DNA of 64,000 bases from Alkalihalobacillus sp. BA299 (GTDB taxonomy: Bacteria > Bacillota > Bacilli > Bacillales > Bacillaceae_F): NCBI RefSeq assembly GCF_017745675.1, contig NZ_JAFLJM010000009.1, positions 140,933 through 204,932 on the forward strand. Reading direction: 5' to 3'. A model generated the notes under the pieces. It was not told where the DNA came from. It ran no database searches and was given only the letters and a program-made list of their open reading frames with translations. Positions within the stretch are counted from its first letter, which is position 1. Each line of letters opens with the position of its first letter. The position numbers were made by a program, and so were the translations under genes. This document shows, piece by piece, positions 10,226-17,916 of this stretch.

Positions 10226-10296
10226 ATTTGTCATCCCTCCGTTTTGGAAGTTTTTTCATTTTGTTAAAAAAATATTTAACGTTTTGAACAATTTAA

Positions 10297-10325
10297 ATTT
10301 AACATAAGGAAATTTTATTTGTAAA
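10297..10325 (-). promoter_or_regulatory. Candidate gbsAB promoter
   Basis: On the minus strand, TTTACA (10320-10325) and TTAAAT (10297-10302) are spaced 17 bp, about 70 nt before gbsA. The downstream leader contains AT-rich TTTAAC-type repeats that could hold the GbsR roadblock site, but the operator cannot be defined by eye. Confidence 0.5.
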
Positions 10326-10421
10326 GTATGTGAATGAGCATTTTTGAAGACTATATATAGAAGGGAAAAGTTAAAAAAATTTTTTTGTTACTTGTTTTTA
10401 GTGTTAAATGTACATTTATAT

Positions 10422-10449
10422 TTGACATAAAATCTATATCTAGTATAGT
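10422..10449 (+). promoter_or_regulatory. Candidate gbsR promoter
   Basis: TTGACA (10422-10427) and TATAGT (10444-10449) are separated by 16 bp, a good sigma-A promoter about 84 nt before the gbsR start codon. It diverges from the gbsAB promoter. Confidence 0.6.
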
Positions 10450-10532
10450 TGTATATAGAAAGTTTGTTTTAAAAAAATTTAACAAACTGAATTTACTAAA
10501 TGAATTTAATGAATTTGAAAGAAGTGATATAG

Positions 10533-11081
10533 GTGGCAGAAAAAGATGCGCAAGAAAAATTAGAAGCTGCAAAAAATATGGTGATTGGCTCCATCTCAGA
10601 AACAATGGACCTATATGGTGTAACGCCATCTGTCGGTCGTTTATATGGTGCTATGTATTTTCATAAAGATCCAATGACTCTTGATGAAATGAAAGAAGAG
10701 TTGGGGATGAGTAAACCGAGTATGAGTACTGCCGTTCGAAAATTACAGGAAAATGAAATGGTACAAAAAGCTTGGAAAAAAGGTGAACGGAAAGATATGT
10801 ATATTGCAGAAAAAGACTTCTTCAAATCATTTGCAGAGTTTTTCTGCAAAAAGTGGGAAAAGGAGGTCACTGTCAACTTAGAAGCAACTGTAAAGGCGGA
10901 AGCGATTTTAGAGGAAATATTATTAGATCCAGAGGTTTCAGAAGAAACACGTCAAGAGACGATTCGATGCTATACCCAACTTAAAGAATCAAAAGTCTAC
11001 TACAAGTGGCTTAAATCACTTGTTGATAGCTTCCGGACGGGAGACATTTATAACTACCTTCCAAAAGATAGGAAAAAGTAG
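10533..11081 (+). CDS. gbsR: Choline-responsive repressor GbsR, MarR-like
   Basis: A 182-aa protein of the GbsR family, with a winged helix at about 40-90 (MTLDEMKEELGMSKPSMSTA as recognition region, then the wing KAWKKGERKDMY) and a helical C-terminal dimerisation part. B. subtilis GbsR is 180 aa, senses choline and represses gbsAB and the choline transporter opuB. The divergent position next to gbsA is the same as in B. subtilis. The start is GTG 10533 with a weak AAGAAGTGAT site. The adjacent transporter operon on the same strand is a likely second target. Confidence 0.92.
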   Translation: MAEKDAQEKLEAAKNMVIGSISETMDLYGVTPSVGRLYGAMYFHKDPMTLDEMKEELGMSKPSMSTAVRKLQENEMVQKAWKKGERKDMYIAEKDFFKSFAEFFCKKWEKEVTVNLEATVKAEAILEEILLDPEVSEETRQETIRCYTQLKESKVYYKWLKSLVDSFRTGDIYNYLPKDRKK

Positions 11082-11186
11082 TGAATAACAATATGTATTC
11101 TTAAAGTGAGGTGATATTGCTTTAGATGATCCGACTAGAAATTTGGAAACGAAAGACACAGAAAAACGTATAGGAGGAGATTGATA

Positions 11187-12230
11187 GTGAAGATATTTAA
11201 TCAAGGAAGTATTAGACAAGTATTACTAGCGGGGATCTTAACTGCTGGAGCGGTATTTGCATCAGGCTGTGGTGTTGAAGGAGGATCAACAGGAGAGAGT
11301 TCTACCTCTAATAAGATTGATACAATCAAATTTGCTGATGCAGGTTGGGATAGTATTCGTTTACACAATGAGATAGCTAGAACTATCATTGAAGAAGGTT
11401 ACGGATATAAAACAGAAGTAATGCCAGGGTCAGAAACAGGTTCATTAATCGGTATTAGTAACGGGAGTCTAGATGTTTACATGGAAATTTGGACAGGAAA
11501 TTTCTTTGACCAATACAATGAAGCAGTAGAATCTGGAGATATTGTAGAGCTGTCTGTCAATTTTGATGATACAAAAGAAGGTTTATATGTCCCAACTTAT
11601 GTGATTGAGGGAGACCCGGAGCGTGGTATTGAACCGATGGCACCTGAACTAAAATCAATCCATGACTTGCCTGAATATTGGGAAGTATTTAAAGATGAAG
11701 AGCAACCGAATAAAGGGAGAATTTATGGATCTATTCCTGGATGGGCAGCAGATGCAGTTCTTGAAGCAAAGGTTGAAAACTACGGTCTAAGTGAAAAGTA
11801 TAACTATTTCCAACCAGGTTCAGATACGGCGCTTAATACTTCATTAATTCGTGCCTACGAACGAGGAGAAGCTTGGGTTGGCTATTATTGGGAGCCAACT
11901 TGGATTGCAGGTATGTACGACCTTACATTATTAGAAGACAATCCTTATAACGAGGAAGAATGGATGGATGGGTATCGTACAGAGTTTCCTTCTCAACGAT
12001 TAACGATTGCAGTACAAAAGCAATTACCAGAACAAGCACCGGATGTTACTGAGTTCTTAAGAAACTATGAAACTAGTAGCGAAATTGTTAGTCATTCATT
12101 AGCATATATGCAAAAAAATGAAGCTTCTACTGAAGAAGTTGCGCTATGGTTTTTACAAGAATACGAAGATCTATGGACACAATGGGTGCCTTCAGAAATT
12201 GCAGAAAAAGTAAAGGCTGAAATTCAATAG
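11187..12230 (+). CDS. Glycine betaine/choline-type ABC transporter substrate-binding lipoprotein
   Basis: A 347-aa ProX/OpuAC-type binding protein. A basic N-terminus and hydrophobic segment end in a lipobox FASGC, so it should be a membrane-anchored lipoprotein. Aromatic residues that build ligand cages in this family are present (AGWDSIRLHN, MEIWTGN, VGYYWEPTW). AGGAGGAG lies 8 nt before GTG 11187; the TTG at 11181 is too close to the site. First gene of a binding protein-permease-ATPase operon directly behind gbsR, which suggests choline or betaine as ligand. The gene order differs from B. subtilis opuA (ATPase first). Confidence 0.88.
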   Translation: MKIFNQGSIRQVLLAGILTAGAVFASGCGVEGGSTGESSTSNKIDTIKFADAGWDSIRLHNEIARTIIEEGYGYKTEVMPGSETGSLIGISNGSLDVYMEIWTGNFFDQYNEAVESGDIVELSVNFDDTKEGLYVPTYVIEGDPERGIEPMAPELKSIHDLPEYWEVFKDEEQPNKGRIYGSIPGWAADAVLEAKVENYGLSEKYNYFQPGSDTALNTSLIRAYERGEAWVGYYWEPTWIAGMYDLTLLEDNPYNEEEWMDGYRTEFPSQRLTIAVQKQLPEQAPDVTEFLRNYETSSEIVSHSLAYMQKNEASTEEVALWFLQEYEDLWTQWVPSEIAEKVKAEIQ

Positions 12231-12284
12231 TATAAATAAACCATTGTACGAACTCGTCATATACGAAAAAAGGGGGGACATTGG

Positions 12285-12317
12285 TTGCACTTAAGAATTG
12301 CAGCTAACATTCAATGA
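12285..12317 (+). CDS. Possible 10-aa leader peptide overlapping the permease start
   Basis: GGGGGG at 12272-12277 is 7 nt before TTG 12285, which opens a 10-codon frame (LHLRIAANIQ) ending in TGA at 12315-12317. That stop overlaps the permease start as ATGA. The permease ATG has no good ribosome binding site of its own, so the leader may couple its translation. This is inferred from layout only; the short length gives no coding statistics. Confidence 0.4.
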   Translation: MHLRIAANIQ

Positions 12318-13171
12318 GTAACTTTCCAGAAAGTATAGATTTTAATTTAGGAATATATGTTGAAAGATTTGTAGATTGGCTTGATGTTAACTTCTCAGGT
12401 GTTTTTGAGATTATCAGTTCGATCATTTTATGGTTCATGATTCATATGGAAAGCTTTCTTTTATGGCTTCCGTGGTGGTCTTTCATTTTAGTTGTTTTAT
12501 TATTAGGGTGGCGCTTCGGCTCCTTGATTTCAGGAATTGTCTTTTCACTACTTCTAATTCTTGTAGGGTCCTTTGGTTATTGGGACTATATGATGATGAC
12601 ATTGTCAATTGTGCTTGCCTCGGTAGCCATTTCCTTGCTCCTTGGTATACCACTCGGAATAGCGATGGCTTACAGTAAAGTAATGGAGACCATTATGCGT
12701 CCTATTCTTGATGCGATGCAAACGATGCCAAGCTTTGTGTACTTAATTCCAGCGATGATTTTCTTTGGTATGGGGAAAGTACCAGCTGTATTCGCAACCA
12801 TTATTTATGCTATTCCGCCAGTTATTCGTTTGACAAACCTAGCCATTCGTCGAGTGTCCAAAGAAATGGTAGAAGCTGCTCATTCATTTGGGTCATCCCC
12901 GTGGCAGCTTTTACTGAAAGTTCAACTACCACAAGCTTTACCTACGATTATGACGGGTATAAACCAAACAACGATGATGGCTTTATCTATGGTTGTCATC
13001 GCCTCGATGATTGGTGCGCAGGGGCTTGGAATGGAAGTATTAATTTCTATTAACCGAGTAGACATCGCGCAAGGTTTTGAGGCCGGATTAGGTATTGTTA
13101 TATTAGCGATAATTATAGACCGAATAACCCAAGGAATTACGAAACGTTCTAAAGTAACTAGTGAGAACTAA
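12314..13171 (+). CDS. Glycine betaine/choline ABC transporter permease
   Basis: A 285-aa ProW/OpuAB-type permease with about six to seven membrane segments. The EAA loop EAAHSFGSSPWQLLLKVQLP, which contacts the ATPase, is intact near residues 195-214. MDAMQTMPSFVYLIP is also typical. It is the second gene of the operon. The start ATG overlaps a short upstream reading frame; its own Shine-Dalgarno is weak. Partner of the lipoprotein before it and the ATPase after it. Confidence 0.9.
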   Translation: MSNFPESIDFNLGIYVERFVDWLDVNFSGVFEIISSIILWFMIHMESFLLWLPWWSFILVVLLLGWRFGSLISGIVFSLLLILVGSFGYWDYMMMTLSIVLASVAISLLLGIPLGIAMAYSKVMETIMRPILDAMQTMPSFVYLIPAMIFFGMGKVPAVFATIIYAIPPVIRLTNLAIRRVSKEMVEAAHSFGSSPWQLLLKVQLPQALPTIMTGINQTTMMALSMVVIASMIGAQGLGMEVLISINRVDIAQGFEAGLGIVILAIIIDRITQGITKRSKVTSEN

Positions 13172-13190
13172 CAAGAAGGGGCATTCTCTT

Positions 13191-14363
13191 ATGACAGAAA
13201 AACTTAAGGTAGAAAATTTAACGAAGATATTTGGACGAAATCCAAAGTCCGTCCTAAAAAAAGTTAAACAGGGTGTATCAAAAGATCAAATTTTAAAAGA
13301 AACAGAAAATACTGTTGGTCTTTACGATGTGTCTTTCTCCGTTAACGAAGGTGAAATGTTTGTTATTATGGGCCTTTCTGGTAGTGGTAAGTCGACGTTA
13401 ATTCGCTGTCTTAATTTGCTAAATAAACCGACGGAAGGAAGCATATATGTTGATGCTGAGGATATTACGAAATACTCTAAGCCAAAACTTCGAAATTTTA
13501 GGCAAAAGAAGATCGCTATGGTATTCCAGCATTTTGGATTATTCAGCCATAGAAATATAATTAGTAATGTTGAGTATGGACTTGAAGTTCAAGGTTTATC
13601 CAAGGATGAAAGATATGAAATAGCACGTCAAGCAATTGAAAACGTTGGCTTAGCTAGCTGGGAAGAAAAAATGCCACATGAGCTAAGTGGCGGTATGCAG
13701 CAACGTGTGGGCCTAGCTAGAGCGCTGGCAAATGATCCAGATATTTTATTGATGGACGAACCGTTTAGTGCTTTAGACCCCTTAATTCGTAGAGACATGC
13801 AGTTAGAGTTAATGGAGCTACAGTCCAAGCTAAAGAAGACGATTATTTTTATTACACATGATATTAATGAAGCATTTAAAATTGGTGACCGTGTTCTTGT
13901 AATGAAGGATGGTCAAATTGAACAAAGTGGTACTCCAGAAGAAATTATTGAAAACCCAAAAAGTGAGTATATTAAAGACTTTGTTCAAGATATTGACCGT
14001 TCAAAAGTTCTACAGGCAAAGCATGTCATGTTTAAGCCTTCAGCCATTGTTTCTTTAAAAGAAGGATTAAAATCTGCTGTTCATGAGATGAGATCAAATG
14101 GCATTTCAAGTGTATTTGTCGTTGATAGTGAACGGAAACTACAAGGTCTTGTAACAATTGATGATACGATAAAAGCAATTAAAGAAAATAAACTTTTAAA
14201 AGATATTATTATAAAAAATTATTATACTACTGAATTAGAGACGTACATTCAAGATTTAATTCCGTTGGCAACTGAATCAAAATATCCGATTGCTGTTATC
14301 GATGAAAATGAGAAATTATTAGGAATTACCTCGCGAGTATCTGTACTCTCGGCTTTAGTATAA
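13191..14363 (+). CDS. Glycine betaine/choline ABC transporter ATP-binding protein
   Basis: A 390-aa ProV/OpuAA-type ATPase. Walker A is GLSGSGKST, signature LSGGMQQR, Walker B ILLMDEP, H-loop ITHD. The N-terminus has the family's long insertion before Walker A (a KSVLKKVKQG segment). A pair of CBS domains follows residue ~280, which in related transporters respond to ionic strength or nucleotides. AAGGGG lies about 9 nt before ATG 13191; the upstream GTG at 13161 overlaps the permease end and is less likely. Last gene of the operon. Confidence 0.92.
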   Translation: MTEKLKVENLTKIFGRNPKSVLKKVKQGVSKDQILKETENTVGLYDVSFSVNEGEMFVIMGLSGSGKSTLIRCLNLLNKPTEGSIYVDAEDITKYSKPKLRNFRQKKIAMVFQHFGLFSHRNIISNVEYGLEVQGLSKDERYEIARQAIENVGLASWEEKMPHELSGGMQQRVGLARALANDPDILLMDEPFSALDPLIRRDMQLELMELQSKLKKTIIFITHDINEAFKIGDRVLVMKDGQIEQSGTPEEIIENPKSEYIKDFVQDIDRSKVLQAKHVMFKPSAIVSLKEGLKSAVHEMRSNGISSVFVVDSERKLQGLVTIDDTIKAIKENKLLKDIIIKNYYTTELETYIQDLIPLATESKYPIAVIDENEKLLGITSRVSVLSALV

Positions 14364-14386
14364 ACAATTGTTGTTGTGATTTGTAA

Positions 14387-14420
14387 CCTAAACCCGCTAA
14401 TTAGTATTGGCGGGTTTAGG
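14387..14420. terminator. Strong hairpin after the transporter operon
   Basis: CCTAAACCCGC (14387-14397) pairs with GCGGGTTTAGG (14410-14420), an 11-bp stem. It is not followed by a T-run on either strand, so termination may be weak. The sequence right after it is the aldehyde dehydrogenase fragment, so the original tail may have been replaced by a rearrangement. Confidence 0.5.
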
Positions 14421-14422
14421 TG

Positions 14423-14587
14423 ATGGAAGGTTTAGAGTATGGTATAGTTAGTATTAATGATCCTATCCCTACAACAGTCCAAGCCCCATTTGGGGGAGTG
14501 AAGCAGAGTGGTATTGGCCGTGAGGGCGGAAAATATGGAATTAAAGATTATTTAGAAGAAAAGTTTGTATCCATTAACATCGGATAA
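14423..14587 (+). pseudogene. C-terminal fragment of an aldehyde dehydrogenase
   Basis: The 54 codons read [20 protein letters not shown], then [19 protein letters not shown] and end in FVSINIG-stop. This is the last part of a succinate-semialdehyde-type aldehyde dehydrogenase, lacking the NAD-binding and catalytic domains. It starts immediately after the preceding hairpin and ends 21 bp before glcD, so it is a leftover of a deletion or rearrangement rather than a gene. Confidence 0.85.
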
Positions 14588-14608
14588 AAGGGGAAAGGGT
14601 GTATTAAT

Positions 14609-16021
14609 ATGTCGCAAAATTGGAAGAAGGCATTAGATAACATCATTTCTGATCAGCGAAGAGTATTATCAGAAAAGGCTGATCTACATAGCTATGCATT
14701 TGACGGATCATTTGGGCACTTCTTACCAGAACGCGTTGTTCAGCCAATCCATCGTGATGAAGTTGTAGATATTGTAAAACTTGCGAACCAATACCAAGTA
14801 CCAATATATCCAAGAGGGCAAGCCACTTGTTTAAGTGGCGGCCCTCTCCCTGTTGATGGTGGAATCGTCATTGATATGGTAAAGATGAATCAGAAGCTTG
14901 AGATTGACAGCGAAAATTTAATTTCAGTTGTATCTCCAGGAGTGATTACTGCTGAAATTCAAAAGGCAGCGCTGGAAAAAGGTTTCTTTTATCCTCCAGA
15001 TCCAAGCAGTGCCCACGTTTCAACGATTGGTGGGAATGTGGCTGAAAACTCTGGTGGTCCTCGTGGTTTAAAATATGGTGTTACTGGGGACTATGTTATC
15101 GGTTTGGAAGTTGTTACACCAGAGGGAAAAGTAATTCGAACGGGTGGTAAGACGATAAAGAATGTAACAGGTTATAACCTAACAAAATTGATAGTAGGCT
15201 CGGAAGGGACACTAGGAATTGTTACAGAAATTACTTTACGCCTTATACCAAAGCCGAAGAAAAGTGTGTCATTAATGGCAGTATTTGACACGCTTGTTGA
15301 TTCTGGAAAATCCATTTCTTCCATACTATCATCGGGTATTCTTCCTGCGGCGATGGAAATTATGGACCAATCTTGTATTCAAGCTGTCGAAAATTATAAA
15401 CCGAGTGGCTATCCGACGGATGCAGCAGCGATTGTTTTAATTGAATTAGACGGTCATCCTGTCGCGATTGAAGATGAAATAAAAGAAGTTGCAGAAATCT
15501 GTAAACAATTAAATGCTCGTACGGTGAAAGTAGCAACTACAGAAGAAGAAAGAGTAAAACTGTGGGAGGCCAGGAAGCTTGTCTCTCCAGCGATTACGAA
15601 AATAAAACCGACAAAAATCTCAGAAGATGCAACCGTCCCAAGAAGTCAAATTCCGCGTATGTTTGAGCGATTGATGGAAATCCGCGATAAATACAAGATA
15701 GATCTGGTTGTGTTTGGCCATGCTGGAGATGGCAATCTTCATCCTAATATTCTTGCCGATAAACGGGATCAAGAAGAGATGAAACGTGTAGAGGATGCTG
15801 TAACAGAAATTTTTGAAGCTGCAATTGATCTTGGTGGTACGTTATCGGGGGAACATGGGATTGGAACAATGAAAGCTCCTTATATGGAACGAGAATTAGG
15901 GATCGACGGGTTAGATATGATGAAACGAGTTAAAGAAGCGTGGGATCCAAACAACATTATGAACCCAAAAAAGATTTTCCCTAACCCAGGTGTCTCAAAG
16001 TTGGTATTAACCGATGGATAA
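14609..16021 (+). CDS. glcD: Glycolate oxidase FAD subunit
   Basis: A 470-aa FAD-linked oxidoreductase. The type-4 FAD-binding domain is at about 40-220 (YPRGQATCLSGGPLPVDGG, GGNVAENSGGPRGLKYGVTG, GSEGTLGIVTEITLRL). The C-terminal cap ends with FGHAGDGNLHPNIL and LSGEHGIGTMKAPY. With GlcF it oxidises glycolate (or lactate) to glyoxylate, passing electrons to the membrane. AAAGGG lies upstream of ATG 14609. It overlaps glcF by 8 bp. No glcE and no CdaR-type regulator are present, as in two-subunit Bacillus systems. D-lactate or D-2-hydroxyacids are alternative substrates. Confidence 0.88.
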   Translation: MSQNWKKALDNIISDQRRVLSEKADLHSYAFDGSFGHFLPERVVQPIHRDEVVDIVKLANQYQVPIYPRGQATCLSGGPLPVDGGIVIDMVKMNQKLEIDSENLISVVSPGVITAEIQKAALEKGFFYPPDPSSAHVSTIGGNVAENSGGPRGLKYGVTGDYVIGLEVVTPEGKVIRTGGKTIKNVTGYNLTKLIVGSEGTLGIVTEITLRLIPKPKKSVSLMAVFDTLVDSGKSISSILSSGILPAAMEIMDQSCIQAVENYKPSGYPTDAAAIVLIELDGHPVAIEDEIKEVAEICKQLNARTVKVATTEEERVKLWEARKLVSPAITKIKPTKISEDATVPRSQIPRMFERLMEIRDKYKIDLVVFGHAGDGNLHPNILADKRDQEEMKRVEDAVTEIFEAAIDLGGTLSGEHGIGTMKAPYMERELGIDGLDMMKRVKEAWDPNNIMNPKKIFPNPGVSKLVLTDG

Positions 16022-17309
16022 CTTAAAAGAACTACAGGATAAAATTGGGTACAAATACACGTTTGACTGTGTTCAATGTGGTTACTGCTTACCAGCATGT
16101 CCTACATATGATTCGATGGGTAAGGAAACGCATTCCCCAAGAGGACGAATTAATCTAGTAAAGATGGCTGCAGAAGGTAAAATTGATCTTGAAGAGATAC
16201 GTGAACCGATCGATAAATGTCTAGGCTGTAGAGCCTGTCAGACCGTATGTCCAACAGGTGTTGAATATGGAAAAATCTTAGAAGGGGCTAAGGAATCTCT
16301 TGCAGATCAACAGCAATTGTCCATGCCCCAAAAAGCAGCCAAGAGCTTTATTTTTAATCATCTGTTCCCTCATCGTTCAAGAATGGATTCGTTCGGTAAT
16401 CTCATGTGGTTTTATCAAGCGTCAGGTGTTCAAAAAGTTGTTAGAGGCTTGAAAGCTACAAAACTAGCACCTCTTCATTTGGGTGAATTTGAGTCGATTA
16501 TGCCTAGGGTTGTTTCACCTAATAAAAGGAAAAACCGACAAGCTGTTGTAAAGGCGGAGGGTAAAACAAAAACGAAAGTCGCTTTTTTTACGGGTTGTAT
16601 TATGGACTCAATGTTTTACGAGACAAACCAAAATTCAATTGAACTCTTAAGAAAATCAGGAGCAGAAGTCATTATTCCAGATAGTCAAACATGCTGTGGT
16701 GCACTACATGCACACGCTGGCAATGTATCGGACGCAAAAGAATTAGCCAAGAAAAACATCGAGGCTTTCGAAAAGGAAAACATTGACTATGTCATTAATA
16801 ATGCAGGTGGATGCGGATCAATGTTAAATGAATATGGTCATTTGTTTGATGGCGATCAAGAGTGGGGTGAGAGGGCGAGGCGTTTTGTAGCTAAATCTAA
16901 AGATATTAGTGAAATCCTCTATGAGTTGAATGGTTTAACCTTCACAAGAGAGGTAAATGACGTTGTGACCTACCAACCTTCATGTCACTTAACAAATGTT
17001 CAAAAGGTCGTTGATGAACCACTTGAATTATTGAAAAACATACCTGGAATAGAGTATCGAGAAATGCAAGATCATAATCGTTGTTGTGGTTCTGCTGGTA
17101 TCTATAACATTGTGAATTATGATGACTCAATGGAGATCTTAGATTCTAAGATGGAAAAGTACAAACCAACAAAAGCAACTACAATCGTCACTACAAATCC
17201 AGGTTGCCTTTTGCAAATGAAAATGGGTATTAAGCGAGAAAATCTTGAAGATCGAGTAAGAGCCGTTCATTTAGTGGATTTGTTAATTGAAGCTATTGAA
17301 AACAAATAG
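16014..17309 (+). CDS. glcF: Glycolate oxidase iron-sulfur subunit
   Basis: A 431-aa protein with two 4Fe-4S ferredoxin motifs at the N-terminus (CVQCGYCLPACPTY and CLGCRACQTVCPTG) and two CCG domains (TCCGALHAHAGN near residue 225, RCCGSAGIYN near 360), the normal arrangement of GlcF. It carries electrons from GlcD to quinone or another acceptor. The 8-bp overlap with glcD suggests translational coupling. Downstream lie a multi-hairpin element and malate synthase G, which would consume the glyoxylate produced. Confidence 0.9.
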   Translation: MDNLKELQDKIGYKYTFDCVQCGYCLPACPTYDSMGKETHSPRGRINLVKMAAEGKIDLEEIREPIDKCLGCRACQTVCPTGVEYGKILEGAKESLADQQQLSMPQKAAKSFIFNHLFPHRSRMDSFGNLMWFYQASGVQKVVRGLKATKLAPLHLGEFESIMPRVVSPNKRKNRQAVVKAEGKTKTKVAFFTGCIMDSMFYETNQNSIELLRKSGAEVIIPDSQTCCGALHAHAGNVSDAKELAKKNIEAFEKENIDYVINNAGGCGSMLNEYGHLFDGDQEWGERARRFVAKSKDISEILYELNGLTFTREVNDVVTYQPSCHLTNVQKVVDEPLELLKNIPGIEYREMQDHNRCCGSAGIYNIVNYDDSMEILDSKMEKYKPTKATTIVTTNPGCLLQMKMGIKRENLEDRVRAVHLVDLLIEAIENK

Positions 17310-17331
17310 AAAGGATCTTTTCTAAAAGATT

Positions 17332-17479
17332 GTTGCTTTTAGCTATTGAACCGTTAACCAAGCGAAAGCTTGGTTCTTCACGCTTTGGCGTGAAGCCTTT
17401 GAACATAAATCAGCCAGATGGACAAATGAATTTTGTCCATTAGGGCTGATTTATGTTCAAAAAACGGTCCAATAGCAAC
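17332..17479. repeat. Multi-hairpin structured element after glcF
   Basis: Nested inverted repeats fill about 148 bp. Outer arms GCTATTGAACCGTT (17342-17355) and AACGGTCCAATAGC (17463-17476) pair 13 of 14. Inside are three hairpins: AACCAAGC-GAAA-GCTTGGTT (17356-17375), CTTCACGC-TTTG-GCGTGAAG (17376-17395) and a perfect 17-bp stem (17399-17415 with 17444-17460) carrying an inner TGGACAAA/TTTGTCCA stem. The result is a four-way-junction shape with an outer duplex. It resembles MITE-like or bcr-type intergenic repeats of Bacilli more than a simple terminator. No coding potential is seen. Confidence 0.75.
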
Positions 17480-17826
17480 AAAGTTTACGAAAACAGCTAA
17501 TAGAAAACAAACCTAATAACCAGTATTTTAAAATATTGAAAATGGGGACTACTTGAGCTTTGAAAGCTAACAAGTGGTCTCTATTTTAATGTAAAATCTT
17601 ATTTCGTTAATTTTAGACAGCATTAAAGCTGAAGCAAAACATGATTGTTTTTCTAAAAGATTCTCAACCATTTTCTGTATCTCTGGACTTAATACCTTAC
17701 AACACCAAATATTCTCCATAAACATAAAATAAATACTTTCAAAAAGGCTAAGTATAAAAATGTTCACAATACATTTCTATTTTTCTATTTCTCTTTTTAT
17801 CAGAATTGTTTCTTTTTTAACTTATA

Positions 17827-17858
17827 TGTTATATAATAATGTCATAATGTTATATAAC
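17827..17858. promoter_or_regulatory. Paired TGTTATATAA sites upstream of malate synthase G
   Basis: TGTTATATAA occurs at 17827-17836 and 17848-17857, offset by 21 bp, about two helical turns. The second copy forms the perfect palindrome GTTATATAAC (17849-17858). This lies 60-90 nt before glcB and looks like a double operator overlapping an AT-rich promoter. Regulator unknown; the MarR protein at 20450 is one candidate. The rest of 17480-17826 shows no gene or clear signal. Confidence 0.45.
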
Positions 17859-17916
17859 AGTCTTTGAGCTGTTTAAACCATGTCATACTGTGATTATTTT
17901 AAGGAGGCAAATGAAT

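Noticed and set aside
10351..10629. Minus-strand 92-codon frame across the gbsR start
   Set aside because: It covers the gbsR promoter and coding region in antisense; gbsR is well supported.
17567..17767. Minus-strand 66-codon frame before malate synthase G
   Set aside because: No convincing start signal, composition typical of random AT-rich DNA, no family resemblance.
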